Assembly: GCF_000829905.1 (NCBI RefSeq)
Contig: NZ_CDPP01000006.1
Location: forward strand, 310,001 to 374,000
Direction of reading: 5' to 3'
Source: Beduini massiliensis
GTDB taxonomy: Bacteria > Bacillota_I > Bacilli_A > Erysipelotrichales > Coprobacillaceae
Length of the DNA: 64,000 nucleotides
Shown: positions 35,601 through 43,286 of the stretch, piece after piece
Layout: every line of letters begins with the position of its first letter
Position numbering within the stretch: position 1 is the first letter of the stretch
The notes under the pieces: model-generated
What the model was told of the DNA's origin: nothing
Databases searched by the model: none
What the model saw: the letters and a program-made list of their open reading frames with translations, nothing else
Made by a program: the position numbers and the translations under genes

Positions 35601-35805
35601 TATCAAGTTCATTCATTTTCTGATCATTATCGTCACTATCGGTCGCCATTAATGTTTTTACTTTTAATAACTTTGTTTGAGTCTCACTGATGCCTTCGAT
35701 TTTTACTTTGCACCAGGCAATATCACCTTCACAAGTGATGATTTCATCCACGTTCCATTGATTAAACAATGGCTCATAAAATTTTAACCTTTCTAATATG
35801 TCCAT
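32626..35805 (-). CDS. Giant Sel1-repeat protein (about 25 repeats)
   Basis: A 1059-residue protein without signal peptide or membrane helix, presumably cytoplasmic. The first ~130 residues form an acidic domain that I do not recognise. After that come about 25 tandem Sel1 (TPR-like) repeats of 36 residues, consensus A-x-x-Y-x-x-A-A-x-x-G-x-x-x-A-x-C-N-L-G-Y-C-Y-E-x-G-x-G-V, filling ~135-1030. A Lys-rich tail ends in KKKGLFGFLKK. Many repeats carry a pair of Cys four residues apart (CNLGYC), an unusual density. Sel1 proteins scaffold protein complexes; the partners here are unknown. The start at 35805 follows GGGGAGAA. No operon partner. Confidence 0.88.
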   Translation of the reverse strand: MDILERLKFYEPLFNQWNVDEIITCEGDIAWCKVKIEGISETQTKLLKVKTLMATDSDDNDQKMNELDKAYKQVLSNYEIEDLDFTNTPYINEEHYYIEEEDRILGMDICFLMKEDEILVEAEEMPSTPEGIYELGLKYFYGNGKLHDEIKAAELFKQAAVLGFPPAQCILGYCYEMGQGVSEDLSEAIHWYTISANNGDDVGQCNLAYCYEVGRGVEKDFEEAVKWYQASAKQGYARALCNLGHCYEYGIGIEKDYQKAFDYYTKAAEKNFTPAKWCIGACYEFGIHVNPDPEKSFEWYLKAAEDGYDRAQFNVAYCYEFGEGIEQNIDAAIEWYVAASNQDYAPALCNLAYCYENGSGVEKDIQKANELYERAAYQGYPRAMYNLAYNYENAIGLEENIERAVTLYHQAAEANYPQAQCKYGYCLEVGFGVEKDEALACDYYRRAAMQGDPVGACNLGYCYENGIGVERNADEAFKYYEQSAKEGYPRGLANLGYFYEVGLGCKEDSQIAVSLYRQAAEQGYAVAQCNLGYCYEVGIGVEINYDEAFKYYDMAAQQGYPRAISCLGYCYEAGQGCEQDEKKATDYYRQASDLGYPVAQCNLGYCYEVGIGVEEDAAQAVHFYQLAANQGYPRAQCNLGLCYEVGRGTPKNMEEAVKWYIAASNQNYPRAMYNYACCLENGDGVEANMEEAFVWYKKAADAGFARAQCVTGYCYEMGEGTAKDLAQAFHYYTLSAENDDAVGQCNLGYMYDYGIGTEKDINLAFKWYQASAKQGYPRAQCNLGYCYEVGDGVEADLKTAAEWYQKAADQDDINACCNLGVFFEFGKGVEQSYEKAVEYYQKATDMNSGRGMTNLGVMYENGYGVDKDPNKAVELYRRASDLGYARATCFLGYCYETGIGVEADLKRAVELYQSSADAKFPQGIYNLACCYDFGTGVKKDEVKAVALYQEAADLGHVTAINNLGVNYENGTGVKKDEAKAVELYAKAARQGNRIAKSNLGHCYEKGIGVEKDLDEAIRWYQEAVDAGYEEAVEKLENVKKEKAEQEKNKKKGLFGFLKK
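32700..35430 (-). repeat. Tandem 108-bp coding repeats of the Sel1 protein
   Basis: The Sel1 units give a DNA-level periodicity of 108 bases. A recurring core encoding NLGYCYEVG appears in many near-identical copies (for example near 33450, 33990, 34200 and 35180), so recombination between units could change repeat number. Confidence 0.8.
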
Positions 35806-36062
35806 ATTATTCTCCCCGTATTTATAATTTATATATATCTTTATCATACCATATCTATAATATTTGAACAAAAAAATAATAAAAATTTCAATTCTTAAAA
35901 GTAACTTTATAATTTTGAACCATAATAAGACTGTACCAATAAAATATTTAGTGTTAATATTAGTTTGGTGTATGCTATTGTTTCCAAATAGCTAACAGAA
36001 ACTACGATAATAAAGGAAAAAAAGAAACAAATAATTTATTTTTATACAAGTTTAGAGATTTT

Positions 36063-36092
36063 ATCGTATTTTCTACATGAATCGTATATAAT
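36063..36092 (+). promoter_or_regulatory. Promoter and repeats ahead of the XRE regulator gene
   Basis: TATAAT at 36087-36092 about 36 nt before the start codon, with a poor -35. A direct repeat ATCGTAT (36063-36069 and 36081-36087), 18 bases apart, flanks the spacer and could bind the regulator itself. The rest of the gap 35806-36062 is AT-rich with no recognised feature. Confidence 0.4.
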
Positions 36093-36127
36093 ATATTTAA
36101 AGTTTTTAAAAAAAATGAGGGTATAAA

Positions 36128-36478
36128 ATGAAGAAATTAGGGTCAAGAATCGTTGGATTACGACAAGAATTAAATATTACGCAAATTTCTTTAGCGAAGT
36201 CTGTAGGTATAACAAAGTCAATGTTATCTAAATATGAAAATGATATCAATGTTCCAAAAGCGGATGTGCTTGGAGAAATTGCTACTCGTTTAGATACTTC
36301 AACTGACTATTTGCTTGGTAAAACGGATAATCCGGCACCAATTATAAAGAATGATACATGGATTCAACTTCGCGAAGATGAATATGAAATTCTTCAGGGC
36401 TTCAGAGCACTGAATGAAGAAAATAAAGTGCGTATTAAAGAACGTATGGATTGTTTGTCGTCTTTCCAAGATAAGTAA
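36128..36478 (+). CDS. XRE-family transcriptional regulator
   Basis: A 116-residue protein with an N-terminal Cro/CI-type helix-turn-helix (residues ~4-65: RIVGLRQELNITQISLAKSVGITKSMLSKYEND, then LGEIATRLDTSTDYLLGK). A short helical tail follows, ending in EENKVRIKERMDCL. Such small XRE proteins often control phage-like or accessory genes. It starts an accessory segment that holds the resolvase, Rrf2 and adhesin genes, but is separated from them by two terminators, so it is its own unit. Confidence 0.9.
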   Translation: MKKLGSRIVGLRQELNITQISLAKSVGITKSMLSKYENDINVPKADVLGEIATRLDTSTDYLLGKTDNPAPIIKNDTWIQLREDEYEILQGFRALNEENKVRIKERMDCLSSFQDK

Positions 36479-36486
36479 AAAAACGT

Positions 36487-36529
36487 AAATAACGAAATTA
36501 TCTGTCATTAGGTAATTTCGTTATTTTTG
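36487..36529 (+). terminator. Terminator of the XRE gene
   Basis: Perfect 14-bp stem AAATAACGAAATTA / TAATTTCGTTATTT (36487-36500 / 36513-36526) with a 12-nt loop and T run. Confidence 0.9.
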
Positions 36530-36585
36530 TTTTCCTTGCTAAACCAACAATTAACGAAAAAATCTTTTTAAATACCATAATCATT

Positions 36586-36620
36586 AAGACCATTATTCCA
36601 TAATATAATGGTCTTTTTTC
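36586..36620 (+). terminator. Second terminator-like hairpin upstream of the resolvase gene
   Basis: Perfect 11-bp stem AAGACCATTAT / ATAATGGTCTT (36586-36596 / 36605-36615) followed by T residues. No gene lies between it and the first terminator, so it either insulates the resolvase gene or is left over from a lost gene. Confidence 0.8.
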
Positions 36621-36685
36621 ATTAAACTCACTGTTCTTTTACCTTATAATTAGAAGTTGATATTAAGTATAGGAGGACAACAAAA

Positions 36686-37303
36686 ATGAAGCAAAAATAT
36701 GGCTATGTGAGGGTATCGAGCAAAGATCAAAATATTGATCGTCAGATGGCAGCAATGAATATGGCAGGAATATCTGTAAGGAAAATCTTCGTAGACAAAT
36801 TATCTGGCAAGGATTTCAATCGCCCTAAATATCAAAAATTGGTTCGCAGACTTAAATTCGGAGATGAACTTTACATTAAATCCATTGATCGACTAGGTAG
36901 AAATTATGATGAAATTATTGAACAGTGGCATTATCTAACTAGAAAAAAGGATATAGATATTATCGTTCTTGATTTTCCCCTTTTAGATACAAGAAATCAA
37001 ATAAATGGTATTACCGGAAAATTTATTGCTGACTTAGTTTTACAAATCTTATCTTACGTCGCACAGATAGAACGTGAAAATATTCATCAACGACAAATGG
37101 AAGGGATCAAAGAAGCGAAAAAAAGAGGAGTACACTTTGGCAGACCAAAACAACCTCTTCCGGATAATTTTTATGAGATTGCAGCCGCATGGCAAATGTC
37201 TAAAATCAGTAAACGAGAGGCTGCAAGACGACTCAATATCAGTCATACGACATTTTCACGTTGGCTGGATTACTACCTCAGCAATGATGCAAAAACTTTA
37301 TAA
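36686..37303 (+). CDS. Small serine recombinase (resolvase/invertase family)
   Basis: A 205-residue recombinase of the Tn3 resolvase/Hin type. The catalytic domain (~1-135) has the nucleophile Ser in YGYVRVSSKDQNIDRQ, the Arg-rich SIDRLGRNYDEI motif, and the long E-helix. The C-terminal helix-turn-helix (~155-195, KREAARRLNISHTTFSRWL) binds the site. Start supported by AGGAGG. Context is a surface-protein locus, so it could act on DNA inversion or on resolution of a former mobile element; no invertible segment was found. Confidence 0.92.
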   Translation: MKQKYGYVRVSSKDQNIDRQMAAMNMAGISVRKIFVDKLSGKDFNRPKYQKLVRRLKFGDELYIKSIDRLGRNYDEIIEQWHYLTRKKDIDIIVLDFPLLDTRNQINGITGKFIADLVLQILSYVAQIERENIHQRQMEGIKEAKKRGVHFGRPKQPLPDNFYEIAAAWQMSKISKREAARRLNISHTTFSRWLDYYLSNDAKTL

Positions 37304-37314
37304 AACGGAGATTT

Positions 37315-37344
37315 TTGGCATTTATTGTAGACTTTTAGTGCCAA
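37315..37344 (+). repeat. Inverted repeat downstream of the resolvase gene
   Basis: TTGGCA (37315-37320) and TGCCAA (37339-37344) are 18 bases apart, followed by a weak T-rich stretch. It may be a resolvase site or a poor terminator. The rest of 37345-37574 shows only AT-rich upstream sequence for the Rrf2 gene. Confidence 0.35.
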
Positions 37345-37574
37345 TCTATTTTTAGTCGTTTATCCTTTAAAAACCCTATAATCTGCCTCATTGATATTAT
37401 ATTACTAATGTCACAAAAAGTCTGATTTATCGTCCATTTGCCACAATACATTATATTATAGAAATTTCAGATAACAGGTGAGTATGGCATTTCAAAAAAT
37501 ATTCCCTGTTAAATTTCAGTTAAAAAGAAACCCTGCGATAGTCTGGTTTGAATTAAAAAGAAAGGAGGATAAAC

Positions 37575-37985
37575 ATGCAATTAAATCTTACAACCGACTA
37601 TGCTATTCGTATAGTTATTTATCTTTCACTAAAAAAAGAAGTTGTTTCATCTGCAGAAATATCGGAAAAGATGGGAATCTCTCAAAATGCAGTATTAAAA
37701 ATTATACGACAACTTAAAAAAGCGGGAATTACGAATACTCACATTGGGATTCAGGGCGGTTTTAGTATAACGAAGTCCCCAAAAGAAATTTCTTTATTAA
37801 CGATCATTCAAGTAATGGAAAATACAACAAAAATCAATAGATGTCTGGAAGAAGATAAATTTTGCAGCCGTTTCGCTACAGAAAGTTGTCCTGTCCGAAA
37901 TTTCTATTGTACTCTGCAAAATGAATTAGAAGCGAAGTTATCTTCCATCACAGTGCAAGATTTATTAGAAAGCACTTCATCATAA
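37575..37985 (+). CDS. Rrf2-family transcriptional regulator
   Basis: A 136-residue Rrf2-type winged helix regulator. The DNA-binding part reads NLTTDYAIRIVIYLS, then SSAEISEKMGISQNAVLKIIRQLKKAGI, with the wing GIQGGFSITKSP. The C-terminal region holds four Cys (NRCLEEDKFCSRFATESCPVRNFYC), three of which could bind an Fe-S cluster as in NsrR/IscR; this makes it a likely redox or NO sensor, by inference. A strong AGGAGG precedes it. It ends 18 nt before the adhesin gene, apparently in one operon, which is an unusual partner for an Rrf2 protein. Confidence 0.92.
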   Translation: MQLNLTTDYAIRIVIYLSLKKEVVSSAEISEKMGISQNAVLKIIRQLKKAGITNTHIGIQGGFSITKSPKEISLLTIIQVMENTTKINRCLEEDKFCSRFATESCPVRNFYCTLQNELEAKLSSITVQDLLESTSS

Positions 37986-38003
37986 AGGAAGGGAAGAAAA
38001 GAG

Positions 38004-41000
38004 ATGAAAATTAGAAAACAACTTTTAACATTCATGCTGACAGTGGTTATGGCAATCACAGCATTGACTCCAACGAATTTAGTCTTTGCTGAAGATACAT
38101 CTAAACAAGAAACAGAAGGATTCTATTACTCGTTAGAACAAAAACTAAATGAAGAACAGACAGAGGAAAAAGTAACATTAACATTACATGAGAAAGACAA
38201 TATCATCATACAGGAAGTCATACTTCCAGATGGAAATTCATTGGCATACTCTCAAACTCCCATAAATTTTGTGGTGTTTGAAAACGGCAAAAAGAATTTT
38301 ATTGTTAAGTATAGTCAAAAGACGATAACAACTGATTCAACAGATACTAAAGAAAGCATCATTTCATTTGAAACTACTGATATCCAAAAAAAGGACGAAA
38401 GTGATTTTGAAACGCATACTGAAATATCTGATACAAAAAACAATGAACAGATTAGGAGCTTTAAATTAGATAAAGTCGAAAGGATAAGTACCGGAACAAA
38501 GCCTTTTGATCAAACTGCTTCAGCAGGAAATGATACTTCACCAACTGATGCTATTGTGCGATCATTCGACAGTGCGCAATATCAAATGACATATTCCGGG
38601 GAAATTTCAACAGATGCTAAGCAAGTCGAAATTGACTTTGAATTATCCCTAAATGTATCAAAAAAGTTTGCTGAATTTAATACCCAAATATTATCTAATT
38701 GGATGACAGATATTACACAAGAAGATATTAACGGGAAATGTGTATTAAAAGGTAAAACAACGTATACATATGATCAAGGAGTACCCGGAGGATTCCAAGC
38801 TTTTTCAGAAACTAAAGCAATTGAAATCAATATTAAAGGGATGAATCAATTTGAAGAAGTTACCCCTACTTTTAAAGTAAAAATTAGTAATGAAGGGGAT
38901 ACACAATGGCAGCAAAAAGAGATGAAAAAAGACAGCGAGAAAATGATTATTTCAGCTGTACCAATGTATGATATTGAACTTGTAAGTGCAAATAAATTAG
39001 GAAGTATAGGTAATTTTGATTTTAAAAGCGGAACTGATAATGCACCTAATAAAATGGATGCCATTATTTATGGCAGATTAATGGATTTTGGGGTTGCAGT
39101 ACGTTTAAAAGCAATCGATAGTGACAAGGGGATGAAAGGAATTTACATTCCTGAACCCACAGATACCATTTCTTTTAAAATTGATGCCGCAATCAGTGAA
39201 AACGGAACGCTTCAAACATCAAAACCATTTTTATGGGATTATAAAGAAAATAAAAGAGGAAGTGAAGGTATCTTTGGACGTGATTTAACCAATGGTTCTA
39301 GTGATACAGGATTGTTTGCTGGCTCTTTACCACTCACCGATTCCAACAATCCGGCAAATTCATATACCGTCAATAACGGTGGTGTCTGGGAATTTAAACA
39401 AAACGGAGATGGAAGTATCAGCGTAACTGTCTCAGGTGCAATGTTATACAAAGATAACGGAGAACTCCATGCACCTACCATGAAAGGAAATGGAAGTACT
39501 CAAATAAGCCCTTCACCTTCTCAGGGAAATTTATATTTATCTACTGCATTCTTTGAAATCGTGGTTCCTATCGATAATTCTAGTACAGAAAATAAAAAAT
39601 ATGCCCTCACATTAACAGATAGTGACATGCGTATTTCTTACAAAGATGGTAACGGAACCCCTCAGATAGCAACAAATCAAACAGATATAAAAAATGATAC
39701 TGTAATAAAAGATTATGAAACCATTATGTCTGGACAGTATGGTTTATTTCACTATTTAGCTAAAGAGAACCAACAAAATAGGTTTTGGGGGGACAACTTA
39801 TCAAGTGACAAAGCCGGAATGGGACTTGATGCTTATGCATTAAAAGGTACTGCCATCCAAGTTGTCGGTGCATTTTCTTATGCCGGGGATTATATTAGTG
39901 AATTGGAATCTATAAATCTATTAATGAGAATTGACGATAAAGCCATTCAACCAAGTCAAAATAGTTCAACTGGGATTCCAACAAGCAATAATGTACCCGG
40001 TAATACGACATTACTTTATGCAGCGAAACCGGGTGGAAAAGGATGGGATTCAGATGCAGAAATGCTTTCCACTAAGGAAGAAGATTTGGAATATTTTAAA
40101 TCAATGGCAGATTTAAAAGCAAAATATCCTAATGGTGTTTGTGTTGCTGTATTAGCAGAATCAAGAAATATGGAAAACTTGAATGAAAATGCTCAATACA
40201 CCGTTGGTTTTAATGTAGACGTATTAAGTACAGCAAAAGAAAATAGTGTCTCACAAACTATTCACACCATTGCCTTTTACAATAAGGATAAAAATATCAC
40301 AAGTACTGATACGCGATTAAACAACAGTCATCATATAAAACTTAATCAACCTAGTCATTACCTTAGAGAAAATAACAATTATGAAAAAGCGATGTACAAT
40401 GATGAACATCAAGTGATAAATAGTAGTGCCGCCAATGCCTCTTACATACGTGGTGCCTCCTTGTTAATTGTAGGAATAGAAGCAGGAATAGAAAAGAAAA
40501 TCGATAGTGCAAACTCTTCTTTTGATTTATCTAGCGGTATTACATTTCTGCCATACCAATTACAGCCCGTATTAAATATAGTAAAGGATAAAGAGGGCAC
40601 TACAATAAGAGAAATGAAAATTATTGATATTTTGCCTAAACAATTAAAAGTTACAGAAGATACGAAATATTATTATGGTGACAACGAAATTGTACCTGTT
40701 ATTGAAGTGCAGGCAGATGGAACTACAAGGATTATTTTCACTATAGAAAATGTGAAAACAGGAGAAGCCTTACCAAAAATCACCTTTAATGCTGAGTTAA
40801 ATTTTAAAAATATAGATTTAAAAGAACTCACACATACAGTCACTAATACATCATTTATTTCTGCTGATGGAGATTACAGAAGTTTTAGCTCAGAATGGAC
40901 ATCACATCCAAACAAATCCACTGTACAAGCAATTCTAGTTGTAAATAAATCATTAAATCTATCCAAACAGGCATTAGATCCTTTAGTTGAGGTAGATAAA

Positions 41001-42683
41001 GACGTAAGATATAGGATTGCCTTCACCAATACAGATGCCTTAGATTATAGGAATTACAAAATGCTGGATATACTTCCATTTAATGGAGATAGTACCGGAA
41101 GCAATTTTAGTGGGTCTTACACAACAAGTGCAAAACTAACAGCGCCTTCCAGCATAGAATTATACATATCAAAAGATGAGGATGCACGTTTGATGACATT
41201 AGATAATATGGATATAGATGCCTTTATTAAAGTAGATCCTACATCTGAAAAAGACGACTATAAGTATTATGAATTGCCAAATGATACAAAAGCCATTTTA
41301 TTACAAGGGACCCTCCCTACATTAACTCAATATGTACTGGATATTACTTTACATACTAGCGATAATCATGGAAAAGATGTATATGCAAATAGTGCTTCTA
41401 TGAAAGCCGACGGGAATATTAATTTATCCACCCCGATTGCAAAAGCTGAAGTCGTTGAGCGCAATTTATCTGGGATTGCATGGATTGATGATAATCAAGA
41501 TGGGGAAATTAATCCATCAGAAATAAGAGTTGCAGGATTAATCGTAAACTTATATCATATCAACCCTATTACAGGTATAGAAGAATTAGCAAGCGATGTT
41601 CTAGGAAATCCATGTATCACTCAAACAAACCAGCAAGGAGAATATAAGTTTGAAAAGCTTCCTTCTGGTACATACCGAATTGAATTTAAAGATCAAAATG
41701 GTATTCCTATTCATTTATTAGATTACTCTCTAACCGTCAAAAATGTTGGAGATAATAAAATTAATTCTAAAGCAGATGCAATATTAGACAATAATGGACA
41801 AATGATTGCGGCTGATATACAAAATATTACGATGCCAACACTAGGAGAAATGAAAGACGAAAACATTAGAGTTTATAATAAAGATTATCAGCACTTAGGA
41901 CTATTTAAGATTGAAACTACAAAAACAGTAACAAAAGTATGGGAGGATAACCATAATCAAGACGGAATTCGTCCAAATGAAATATTTGTACAGCTTTACG
42001 CAAATCATAAAGAGATGGGAGATATTGTAATACTAAATTCAGATAACCAGTGGTCTTATACATGGTTAAATCTTGCAAAAAGTGAAGGCGGTAAAGATAT
42101 TACATATTCGATAAAAGAAATGATTATTCCAGATGGTTATACGAATTTAATTGAGATAAATCAAGATGGCGATTTCATCCTCACGAATACTCATATTCCT
42201 GCTGTTTTAGAAAAAACAGTTACAAAAATATGGGATGACCACAACGATCAAGATAAAATGCGTCCGTCACAAGTATTGGTTCAGTTATATGCAGATGATA
42301 AAGAGATTGGAGACATTGTAACATTGAATTCGGATAATTATTGGTCTTATACGTGGTCAAATCTTCCAAAATACTCAGAAGGAAAACAAATCCAGTATTC
42401 CATTAAAGAAATAGATATTCCAAATGGATATACAGTAAATATTGAAACCGATAAGAATGGAAATTTCCAAATTACAAATACACTTATAACAATGCCTAAC
42501 ACCCCTGTTATTCCTGATAACCCCTCAAAACCGAATGATATATTATTAACACCTAATACACCTACTGATGGTCCTAAAACAGGGGATACAACAAACATCA
42601 ATGTCTTTATTACCTTATTGAGTATCTCTATAACGCTATGTTTACTCACTGTTTATAAACGTAAAAAACAAGAAAGTTTGTAA
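38004..42683 (+). CDS. Large cell-wall-anchored adhesin with SdrD B-like and Cna B-type domains
   Basis: A 1559-residue surface protein. There is a signal peptide at residues 1-29 (MKIRKQLL... with AxA-type VFA before ED). A large beta-rich adhesive region spans ~60-1140 and is not recognised in detail. An SdrD B-like domain starts near 1153 (SGIAWIDDNQDGEINPSE), and two Cna B-type repeats start near 1308 and 1403 (TVTKVWEDNHNQDGIRP and TVTKIWDDHNDQDKMRP). A Pro-rich stalk leads to the sorting signal GPKTGD (near 1522), a hydrophobic helix and KRKKQ. The first residue of the LPXTG motif is Gly here, a non-canonical site. No sortase gene lies nearby. Probably co-transcribed with the Rrf2 gene. 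Confidence 0.88.
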   Translation: MKIRKQLLTFMLTVVMAITALTPTNLVFAEDTSKQETEGFYYSLEQKLNEEQTEEKVTLTLHEKDNIIIQEVILPDGNSLAYSQTPINFVVFENGKKNFIVKYSQKTITTDSTDTKESIISFETTDIQKKDESDFETHTEISDTKNNEQIRSFKLDKVERISTGTKPFDQTASAGNDTSPTDAIVRSFDSAQYQMTYSGEISTDAKQVEIDFELSLNVSKKFAEFNTQILSNWMTDITQEDINGKCVLKGKTTYTYDQGVPGGFQAFSETKAIEINIKGMNQFEEVTPTFKVKISNEGDTQWQQKEMKKDSEKMIISAVPMYDIELVSANKLGSIGNFDFKSGTDNAPNKMDAIIYGRLMDFGVAVRLKAIDSDKGMKGIYIPEPTDTISFKIDAAISENGTLQTSKPFLWDYKENKRGSEGIFGRDLTNGSSDTGLFAGSLPLTDSNNPANSYTVNNGGVWEFKQNGDGSISVTVSGAMLYKDNGELHAPTMKGNGSTQISPSPSQGNLYLSTAFFEIVVPIDNSSTENKKYALTLTDSDMRISYKDGNGTPQIATNQTDIKNDTVIKDYETIMSGQYGLFHYLAKENQQNRFWGDNLSSDKAGMGLDAYALKGTAIQVVGAFSYAGDYISELESINLLMRIDDKAIQPSQNSSTGIPTSNNVPGNTTLLYAAKPGGKGWDSDAEMLSTKEEDLEYFKSMADLKAKYPNGVCVAVLAESRNMENLNENAQYTVGFNVDVLSTAKENSVSQTIHTIAFYNKDKNITSTDTRLNNSHHIKLNQPSHYLRENNNYEKAMYNDEHQVINSSAANASYIRGASLLIVGIEAGIEKKIDSANSSFDLSSGITFLPYQLQPVLNIVKDKEGTTIREMKIIDILPKQLKVTEDTKYYYGDNEIVPVIEVQADGTTRIIFTIENVKTGEALPKITFNAELNFKNIDLKELTHTVTNTSFISADGDYRSFSSEWTSHPNKSTVQAILVVNKSLNLSKQALDPLVEVDKDVRYRIAFTNTDALDYRNYKMLDILPFNGDSTGSNFSGSYTTSAKLTAPSSIELYISKDEDARLMTLDNMDIDAFIKVDPTSEKDDYKYYELPNDTKAILLQGTLPTLTQYVLDITLHTSDNHGKDVYANSASMKADGNINLSTPIAKAEVVERNLSGIAWIDDNQDGEINPSEIRVAGLIVNLYHINPITGIEELASDVLGNPCITQTNQQGEYKFEKLPSGTYRIEFKDQNGIPIHLLDYSLTVKNVGDNKINSKADAILDNNGQMIAADIQNITMPTLGEMKDENIRVYNKDYQHLGLFKIETTKTVTKVWEDNHNQDGIRPNEIFVQLYANHKEMGDIVILNSDNQWSYTWLNLAKSEGGKDITYSIKEMIIPDGYTNLIEINQDGDFILTNTHIPAVLEKTVTKIWDDHNDQDKMRPSQVLVQLYADDKEIGDIVTLNSDNYWSYTWSNLPKYSEGKQIQYSIKEIDIPNGYTVNIETDKNGNFQITNTLITMPNTPVIPDNPSKPNDILLTPNTPTDGPKTGDTTNINVFITLLSISITLCLLTVYKRKKQESL

Positions 42684-42699
42684 TCTGCTTTCTACATAG

Positions 42700-42730
42700 A
42701 AAAACAGCATTGTAGGATTGCTGTTTTTTT
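42700..42730 (+). terminator. Terminator of the adhesin gene
   Basis: 10-bp stem AAAAACAGCA / TGCTGTTTTT (42700-42709 / 42719-42728) with a 9-nt loop and additional T residues. Confidence 0.9.
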
Positions 42731-42907
42731 GCTTAATAAAAACTTCATTAATCCCAGAATTTAAAATCCATAAAAGTATAATAAAAGAAGAATTTAAGAA
42801 TATATTTTTATAATTGAAAAGTGTATAATCATTAATTTTGTTTAACTCGCCGGAGCGTTGGTTGTTTAAATCAAGGATCTTGCTACAATGGTAGAGGAGG
42901 TATTGTT

Positions 42908-43021
42908 ATGAATAGTTTAAAGGTAGGACAATTAATTTTAGCTTTGCGTAAGGAAAAGAAGATGACCCAAAAAGATTTAGCGGATCGGCTGATGATCAGT
43001 GATCGTACCGTCTCAAAATGG
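42908..43021 (+). pseudogene. 5' part of an XRE/zinc-ribbon regulator gene, split by insertion
   Basis: The first 38 codons of a Cro/CI-type helix-turn-helix protein (VGQLILALRKEKKMTQ, LADRLMISDRTVSKW). The expected next residues (W-E-x-G-x-G-C-P-D) are absent. The frame instead runs into element DNA for 26 further codons and stops at 43102. The missing continuation is found at 45871-46335 in the same frame. A strong AGGAGG and an upstream TATAAT (42824-42829) show that the gene was once expressed normally. A truncated 64-residue protein might still be made. Confidence 0.9.
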
Positions 43022-43119
43022 GGAACGTGGAGTTTCCCAAACAAAAGGATGTTAGAAACAATCCATGAAATACCTGCTTACAACTCTATCAAAGGTAATT
43101 AAGAAGATAGAGAATTATG

Positions 43120-43175
43120 AGCTCGGATTAAGAGACCGTGTTGTGACATAGCGACTCTTATCTGGGCTTTTTTTA
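43120..43175 (+). terminator. Strong terminator/attenuator hairpin at the left end of the element
   Basis: A 14-pair stem with one bulge, AGCTCGGATTAAGAG (43120-43134) against CTCTTATCTGGGCT (43155-43168), then seven T residues. It would stop transcription from the split XRE gene before the cargo genes. Confidence 0.75.
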
Positions 43176-43207
43176 TCTTATCAGATATGGGAAAATAGTT
43201 AAAACCC

Positions 43208-43235
43208 TTGACAAAGGATTTCAAAACCCTATAAT
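43208..43235 (+). promoter_or_regulatory. Near-consensus promoter of the element cargo
   Basis: TTGACA (43208-43213), 16 nt, TATAAT (43230-43235). An imperfect palindrome, TATTTGTAAATATTAAATA, lies just downstream and may be the MarR operator. Confidence 0.75.
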
Positions 43236-43286
43236 AGTATTTGTAAATATTAAATAAGGTTTTAAAAGTATTGTTAGGAGGATAAT

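Noticed and set aside
37478-37574. A small reading frame (starting MSMAFQKIFPVKF) ahead of and overlapping the Rrf2 gene, possibly a leader peptide
   Set aside because: The spacing between AGGTG and either start is too short, most of the frame overlaps Rrf2 in another frame, and no attenuator structure follows.
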